This document shows, in pieces, positions 42,282 to 46,492 of a stretch of DNA of 46,492 bases. The notes beneath the pieces were generated by a model. That model worked only from the letters and a program-made list of their open reading frames with translations, did not search any database and was not told the DNA's origin. A program made the translations under genes and the position numbers. Within the stretch, counting starts at the first letter, position 1. Each line of letters opens with the position of its first letter. The stretch comes from Chloroflexota bacterium (GTDB taxonomy: Bacteria; Chloroflexota; Dehalococcoidia; Lucifugimonadales; JADFKI01): positions 1 through 46,492 of the forward strand of contig VXNZ01000013.1 in assembly GCA_009840355.1 (NCBI GenBank). Reading direction: 5' to 3'.

Positions 42282-43724
42282 ATGACCGCTACAGCCACTA
42301 TCCGAGACCGGTATGGACTCGAACTGACCACGACATCGCCTGCCGCTGCAGAGCACTATGTCGAAGGCGTTGACCTGCTGCTGGAGCAGTGCTACGGGCC
42401 GGAGCAGCGCTTTCAGCAGGCTGTCGAGACGGACGAAGGCTTTGCGCTCGCACACGCCGCGCTCGCCATGACGCAGCTGTTTAAGGGCGCCGCCGCAGAC
42501 GCCAAGACAAGCGTCGCCGAGGCGAAGCGCCTAGTCAAAGGCGCGACCCGCCGCGAGCAGCAGCATGTGGAAGCGATGTCGCTTTTCATCAACGGGCACG
42601 GCCCACAGTCGCTCGCCGTCATCCTTGAAATGCTCGACGAGTTCCCGCGAGACGCCCTGATGATGCGCGTATCCAACCGCTTGTATATGCTCGGATGCAG
42701 CGGCGCCGGCGTGAAGAACTTCCCCAACGAACTCTACGCGATGCTGAGCAAGCTCGAGCCGAGCTACGGCGACGACTGGGCATTCCTAGGGCAGTACGCC
42801 TTCGCGCACCACGAAGTCGGACGCCTCGACGAATCGCTATCCCTGGCGGAACGATCACTCGCGGCGCGCCCGACCAGCGGGCACGCATCCCACTCGGTCG
42901 CGCATGTCTATTTCGAGCGCGGCAACGCGGTGGACGGCGGCGACTTCCTCGGCAACTGGCTGAAGGGATACGACAGCCGCGCGCCGTTCCACATCCACCT
43001 GTCGTGGCATCAGGCGCTGTTCGAGCTGGCGCAGGGCAAGTACTCCGACGCCGTCAGCCTGTACCAGAATGTCATCCGCCCTACGGTCGTGGAGAAAAGC
43101 GCGTCGTCGCTGCAAGACAGCACGTCTCTGATGTGGCGACTGCGGATGTACGGCGGCGTCAACCCACCCTACCCTATCGAGGAAATCAGCGAGCAGGCGT
43201 CCATGGCTGCGGTTACGCCCGGACCTGCATTCCGAGATGCTCATGCTGCGCTGGCGTTCGCCGCAAGCGGAGACGAAGAGCGGCTTTCCAGCGTGAAGAG
43301 CCGCCTGCGCGAACTCGCATCCAACGGAGACGCGCTCGCCAAGGAGATAACGCTTCCGCTTGTCAAGGGCATCAGCGCGTTCGCGCAAGACCGCTACGAA
43401 GACGCCGCGCGCCATCTGGAGCCGGTGTTCCCGCAGCTCGCGCGAATTGGTGGCAGCCACGCACAGCGCGAAGTCTTCGAGGACACACTGCTAGAGGCGT
43501 ACATCCGCGCCGAGCAGTATGACAAGGCGGAAGACATGCTGCGAGAGCGTCTCAATCGCCGCTCCTCCGTGCGCGACAGCTACTGGCTCGCCCGCGCAAA
43601 GAGCAACAACGGCGCGGAGACAGAAGCGCAGAACACGCTGAAGATGGCGGCGCAAGAGTGGCAGAACGCGGATGCGGAGTCGCCGGAGATTAGGGCGCTG
43701 AATAGCTTGGTGAGTGGGGAGTAG
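42282..43724 (+). CDS. TTC38-like tetratricopeptide repeat protein
   Basis: 480 residues, all helical repeats with no signal peptide. RRYE-like REQQHVEAMSLFINGHG, DEFPRDALMM, DDWAFLGQYAFAHHEVGRLDESL, SGHASHSVAHVYFERGNAVDGG and FHIHLSWHQALFELAQGKY follow the pattern of TTC38-family proteins, whose role in bacteria is unknown. AGGAGG lies seven bases before the ATG. Downstream of the HigA gene but separately initiated. Protein-protein scaffolding is the general expectation. Confidence 0.8.
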   Translation: MTATATIRDRYGLELTTTSPAAAEHYVEGVDLLLEQCYGPEQRFQQAVETDEGFALAHAALAMTQLFKGAAADAKTSVAEAKRLVKGATRREQQHVEAMSLFINGHGPQSLAVILEMLDEFPRDALMMRVSNRLYMLGCSGAGVKNFPNELYAMLSKLEPSYGDDWAFLGQYAFAHHEVGRLDESLSLAERSLAARPTSGHASHSVAHVYFERGNAVDGGDFLGNWLKGYDSRAPFHIHLSWHQALFELAQGKYSDAVSLYQNVIRPTVVEKSASSLQDSTSLMWRLRMYGGVNPPYPIEEISEQASMAAVTPGPAFRDAHAALAFAASGDEERLSSVKSRLRELASNGDALAKEITLPLVKGISAFAQDRYEDAARHLEPVFPQLARIGGSHAQREVFEDTLLEAYIRAEQYDKAEDMLRERLNRRSSVRDSYWLARAKSNNGAETEAQNTLKMAAQEWQNADAESPEIRALNSLVSGE

Positions 43725-43737
43725 GACGAACAAAAAT

Positions 43738-43814
43738 CCCTTCCCCTTCGTGGGTGATGAGAGCAACCAAAAGTTCCTTCCCCCTTGATGGGGGAAGGGC
43801 TAGGATGGGGGTGA
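43738..43814. repeat. Two CCTTCCCCC-family repeats in tandem
   Basis: A partial copy (CCCTTCCCCTTCGTGGG, 43738-43756) precedes the best full copy in the window at 43774-43814: CCTTCCCCC-TTGAT-GGGGGAAGG plus GCTAGGATGGGGGTG. The pair lies immediately before the promoter of the AAA ATPase gene. Confidence 0.7.
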
Positions 43815-43865
43815 AATATGTGCCTACCACCACTTCTTGCAAATGTCTTCAACGTAAATTAACCC

Positions 43866-43899
43866 TTGTAACCCACCCAGCCTTTGCTAGAATGGGTGG
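43866..43899 (+). promoter_or_regulatory. Putative promoter with inverted repeat upstream of the ATPase cassette
   Basis: TTGTAA at 43866-43871 and TAGAAT at 43888-43893, spacer 16. CCACCCA (43873-43879) and TGGGTGG (43893-43899) form 7-bp inverted arms that flank the -10, so either an operator or a leader hairpin is possible. Confidence 0.45.
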
Positions 43900-43941
43900 C
43901 TGACCAAAAACGAACACGCCTTCACACAGGACGATACGCGC

Positions 43942-45453
43942 ATGCTCACAGGTATAGGACTGCGAAACTTCAAGGCATTCGGCGACGAAATGCAGGAAGC
44001 GCCGCTGTCCAAAATCACGCTGATTTATGGGCCGAACTCCGGCGGTAAGAGTTCAATTATTCAGGCGTTGCTGCTGCTGAAGCAGTCGCACGAAGGACAC
44101 TACAACCAAGGGGCGATGGAGTTAATTCCTCGTGGAAGGTACGCGGACCTAGGGAGTTTCCCTTCTCTGATACACAAGCACGATATAGACTTGGAACTTG
44201 GCATAAAGGTTGAATTTGATGCGGAGGAACGGGCACTCACACGCTCGTTACCAATTCCGACTCGTCGAAACCGTTCTTTCCGTTTCCGGAAACGCTTTAC
44301 GGAAGGCTTATCTGGTTGCGTTGACCTGATTTTTGTTGCGGAACCGTCCGACGATTCCGATAGCAAAGATTCATCAGAATTGTCGTCAGTTGGGTATAGA
44401 TTGACTCATGACTACAATGAAGGAATGGCACTCGACATTCAGTTGGAGTTGGAACGGAATTTTGCCGAGCCTTCGGACAATGGTGATTCGCTTGAAACGC
44501 CAAAATTCAACTGGCAAAATTCCGATTCTATAGATTCTTTTGCTAAGTTCGCCGCTGAAAATCTCACGTCTCTAATTCGCCATGACAGAGATGATGTGGC
44601 ACAAAATTCTATGACCCGAGCTGAATGGTCCAGTCTACTGGAAAATTCATCTGTTGAAACGGCTCTCTACGCATACGGATTACCATATACAATAAGGCCT
44701 TTCATTGAAACGGGTACATTTACACCACGTTCGAATCGACTGACAATACCTCTTATGGCAGACTATCGGTATAATATGGATAGAATCACGTACTTAGGGC
44801 CATTGCGTAGCTATCCTGAAAGGCTTTATACAGTCTCTGGTGGAGGAAGAGAATCTACAGGTATTCGTGGTGAATTCACTCCTCACATTCTTCACTATAA
44901 TCCTAGCAATGTTGTAGGAAGTGTGAATGAGTGGTTTAAGAAGTTCCGAATCTCATACGAGCTTGACACCTCACCATTGGGATCCCCCGAACTAGCGGGA
45001 GAACATATCACTATCGCACTTAAGGATGAACACACGAAAACACGTGTTACTCTTGCCGATGTAGGGTTTGGAATAAATCAACTCCTGCCTGTGATAATCG
45101 AAGGCATCGCTTCGCCGGAGGATTCGATTATCTGTGTCGAACAACCTGAGATACACATTCACCCTAGGTTGCAGGCGCATCTAGCCGATCTTATGATTGA
45201 CACCATTGCGGACGAACCCGTCAAACGCAAGCAATGGATTGTGGAGACGCACAGCGAACTGCTCATTCTGCGTCTACAGCGCCGCATCCGAGAAGGGGAA
45301 ATCAACTCCGAAGATGTTTCCGTGCTGTATGTCAATCCAGGGCAGAACGGTAGCACTATCGAAGTTCTCCGTCTTGATGAAGAAGGCGACTTTATAGATG
45401 CGTGGCCTCATGGCTTCTTTGATGAAGGTTTCAACGAACTTATGGATGCATAG
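43942..45453 (+). CDS. AAA/ABC-type ATPase of the DUF3696 group
   Basis: 503 residues. The Walker A loop YGPNSGGKSS (29-38) follows an SMC/RecF-like start (LRNFKAFGDE). A long insertion (about 55-330) holds acidic Ser/Asp-rich segments. The second half has the signature-like DVGFGINQLLPVI, Walker B ICVEQPEIHIHP and the switch His in ETHSELL. The DUF3696-type ending is EVLRLDEEGDFIDAWPHGFFDEGFNEL. Such ATPases are often the sensor/motor partner of a nuclease in defence cassettes. From about 44150 the DNA is clearly more AT-rich than its neighbours. The next gene begins nine bases after the stop. Confidence 0.85.
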   Translation: MLTGIGLRNFKAFGDEMQEAPLSKITLIYGPNSGGKSSIIQALLLLKQSHEGHYNQGAMELIPRGRYADLGSFPSLIHKHDIDLELGIKVEFDAEERALTRSLPIPTRRNRSFRFRKRFTEGLSGCVDLIFVAEPSDDSDSKDSSELSSVGYRLTHDYNEGMALDIQLELERNFAEPSDNGDSLETPKFNWQNSDSIDSFAKFAAENLTSLIRHDRDDVAQNSMTRAEWSSLLENSSVETALYAYGLPYTIRPFIETGTFTPRSNRLTIPLMADYRYNMDRITYLGPLRSYPERLYTVSGGGRESTGIRGEFTPHILHYNPSNVVGSVNEWFKKFRISYELDTSPLGSPELAGEHITIALKDEHTKTRVTLADVGFGINQLLPVIIEGIASPEDSIICVEQPEIHIHPRLQAHLADLMIDTIADEPVKRKQWIVETHSELLILRLQRRIREGEINSEDVSVLYVNPGQNGSTIEVLRLDEEGDFIDAWPHGFFDEGFNELMDA

Positions 45454-45462
45454 GTGACGAAC

Positions 45463-46482
45463 ATGCTGGTAAAGTTCGCCATTGAGCCTGATGCAATAGA
45501 CGATTCTGGTAAGGCATCTGCTCACATTAAACGCTTGGAAAAGCAGTGGGCGTACTGCGGCATTCTAGCGTTCCCTCCATTTGAGGACAGATCATCCATC
45601 CATACAAAGGTTGCAAGTTTGCAACAAGGCCCAAGCAAATCGTGGACAACATTGTGGGAGCAAGTGATCAAAAGCCGCAAAAATACGAATGCCTACCGCT
45701 GGCTTTCTATGAATGAGAAAGCCAATTTCTCTTGGGAAAAGATTCTAACGTGCGATGATTTAGGAAGGCATAGCGATAAATTCGAGGTCGCAATCGTGAA
45801 GGAATCTCGCGCGGAATTACTAGGAATACCTGACGGCGAAGGCAAGTACTGTGGCGATGTGGAAGGAATTAGATTGTCTGAAATCGACATGTCTGAAAAA
45901 TTCAAACGAGCCGAAGTCTTGGGTAAAGGACATATCGAAATCGATACATCTGTAGATGCCCTATGGAAAGAACGATTTCAGAGTCTCGCACAACATTCGA
46001 AAGATGTTGTGATTGTAGATCAACATGCTTTAGTACACGATGATAACATTGCTGGGTTGTGTCGATTCCTTAAATATCTTGATAGAGACTCTAATGGCTG
46101 CAATGTTACGATATATTCAGCCCCTAGAAAACTGCGCCAAGATAGAAAAGAAACAGTGTCTGACAGGCGAGAGAACATCAAGAAAGAACTGAAAGATATG
46201 GTTGCTTATCTCAATGCCAGCGGAATCAACAACATTGATGTACGCCTGCGTGGTCAGAAGGGTTTCAGTGTGTATGCACACGACAGACACATACGGTTCG
46301 ATAACAATATTTTCAAAATAGGGAGAGGAATGGACGTCTTCAATTTTGGAGTGGTAAAGAGACGTACAGATTTCACACACATATTGGACCACGCGGTAAG
46401 TGATAGTAAGGAATATGACTTGGGCAAAAAAGCTCACAAAATCGCCGACTTCGCCATCTCCATCGGCATGCCCACTCCCTAA
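45463..46482 (+). CDS. Unknown effector-like protein with MIT_C / PLD-like C-terminal motif
   Basis: 339 residues from ATG 45463, chosen because AGGTGA (45452-45457) lies five bases before it and overlaps the ATPase stop; GTG 45454 is the alternative. No signal peptide or membrane segment. The middle has VVIVDQHALVHDDNIAGLCR followed by VTIYSAP. The C-terminal HDRHIRFDNNIFKIGRGMDV (about 273-292) strongly recalls the HDREIRFDNG...IGRGLD motif of the MIT_C phospholipase-D-like domain of MITD1. The N-terminal 150 residues are unrecognised. Co-expression with the ATPase is implied by spacing, and the gene is AT-rich like its partner. Confidence 0.7.
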   Translation: MLVKFAIEPDAIDDSGKASAHIKRLEKQWAYCGILAFPPFEDRSSIHTKVASLQQGPSKSWTTLWEQVIKSRKNTNAYRWLSMNEKANFSWEKILTCDDLGRHSDKFEVAIVKESRAELLGIPDGEGKYCGDVEGIRLSEIDMSEKFKRAEVLGKGHIEIDTSVDALWKERFQSLAQHSKDVVIVDQHALVHDDNIAGLCRFLKYLDRDSNGCNVTIYSAPRKLRQDRKETVSDRRENIKKELKDMVAYLNASGINNIDVRLRGQKGFSVYAHDRHIRFDNNIFKIGRGMDVFNFGVVKRRTDFTHILDHAVSDSKEYDLGKKAHKIADFAISIGMPTP

Positions 46483-46492
46483 CCCCCTACAC

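Noticed and set aside
42695-43522. Plus-strand frame of 275 codons inside the TPR gene
   Set aside because: Arg-rich off-frame reading of the TTC38-like gene.

Overview
The window looks like chromosomal DNA of a GC-rich, free-living bacterium, most probably a Chloroflexota of the Dehalococcoidia / SAR202 type. This is inference from content, since no marker gene can be searched here. Pointers are the enolase-superfamily (MR/MLE) paralogs, a flavin-dependent LLM monooxygenase, a CaiB/BaiF CoA-transferase, a lipoprotein with a long Val/Glu/Lys linker, an inositol-lipid gene set, frequent TTG starts and many short dispersed intergenic repeats. There is no rRNA, CRISPR array, prophage or complete insertion sequence.

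Layout. 0.4-3 kb: a mycothiol-type formaldehyde dehydrogenase, a small toxin-antitoxin-like pair and an aldo/keto reductase. 3-8 kb: an MR/MLE enzyme coupled to two tandem MFS transporters on the minus strand, divergent from a GarR-type tartronate semialdehyde reductase; together they suggest sugar-acid uptake and catabolism. 8-12 kb: Uma2 nuclease, AroQ, EF-P, XseA/XseB and a dual-specificity phosphatase. 12-14.7 kb: a DtxR/MntR-type metal regulator, a ferritin with an iterated upstream region, and a nitroreductase. 14.7-22.6 kb: tRNA-Arg, a second MR/MLE enzyme and a complete five-gene peptide-type ABC importer (lipoprotein, two permeases, two ATPases).

22.6-28 kb: a GxDLY/SGNH esterase, an alpha/beta hydrolase, a four-tRNA cluster (Val, Arg, Leu, Val), an LLM flavin monooxygenase, a stand-alone 5'-3' exonuclease and another tRNA-Arg. 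28-34.4 kb: a collagen-like lipoprotein, a broken small gene, GlmU, an MFS transporter, an unknown protein and a formyl-CoA-transferase-like enzyme. 34.7-37.8 kb: an inositol phospholipid cassette (Ino1, PimA-like glycosyltransferase, PI-phosphate synthase). 37.8-43.7 kb: a YihY membrane protein fused to an unusual N-terminal repeat domain, FtsY, a HigB/HigA pair whose toxin gene is frameshifted, and a TTC38-like TPR protein.

43.9-46.5 kb: an AT-rich two-gene cassette, a DUF3696-type AAA ATPase followed by an unrecognised protein that ends in a motif resembling the MIT_C / phospholipase-D-like domain. It is the best candidate for an undescribed conflict or defence system. At least five families of palindromic or G/C-run intergenic repeats are scattered between the genes.
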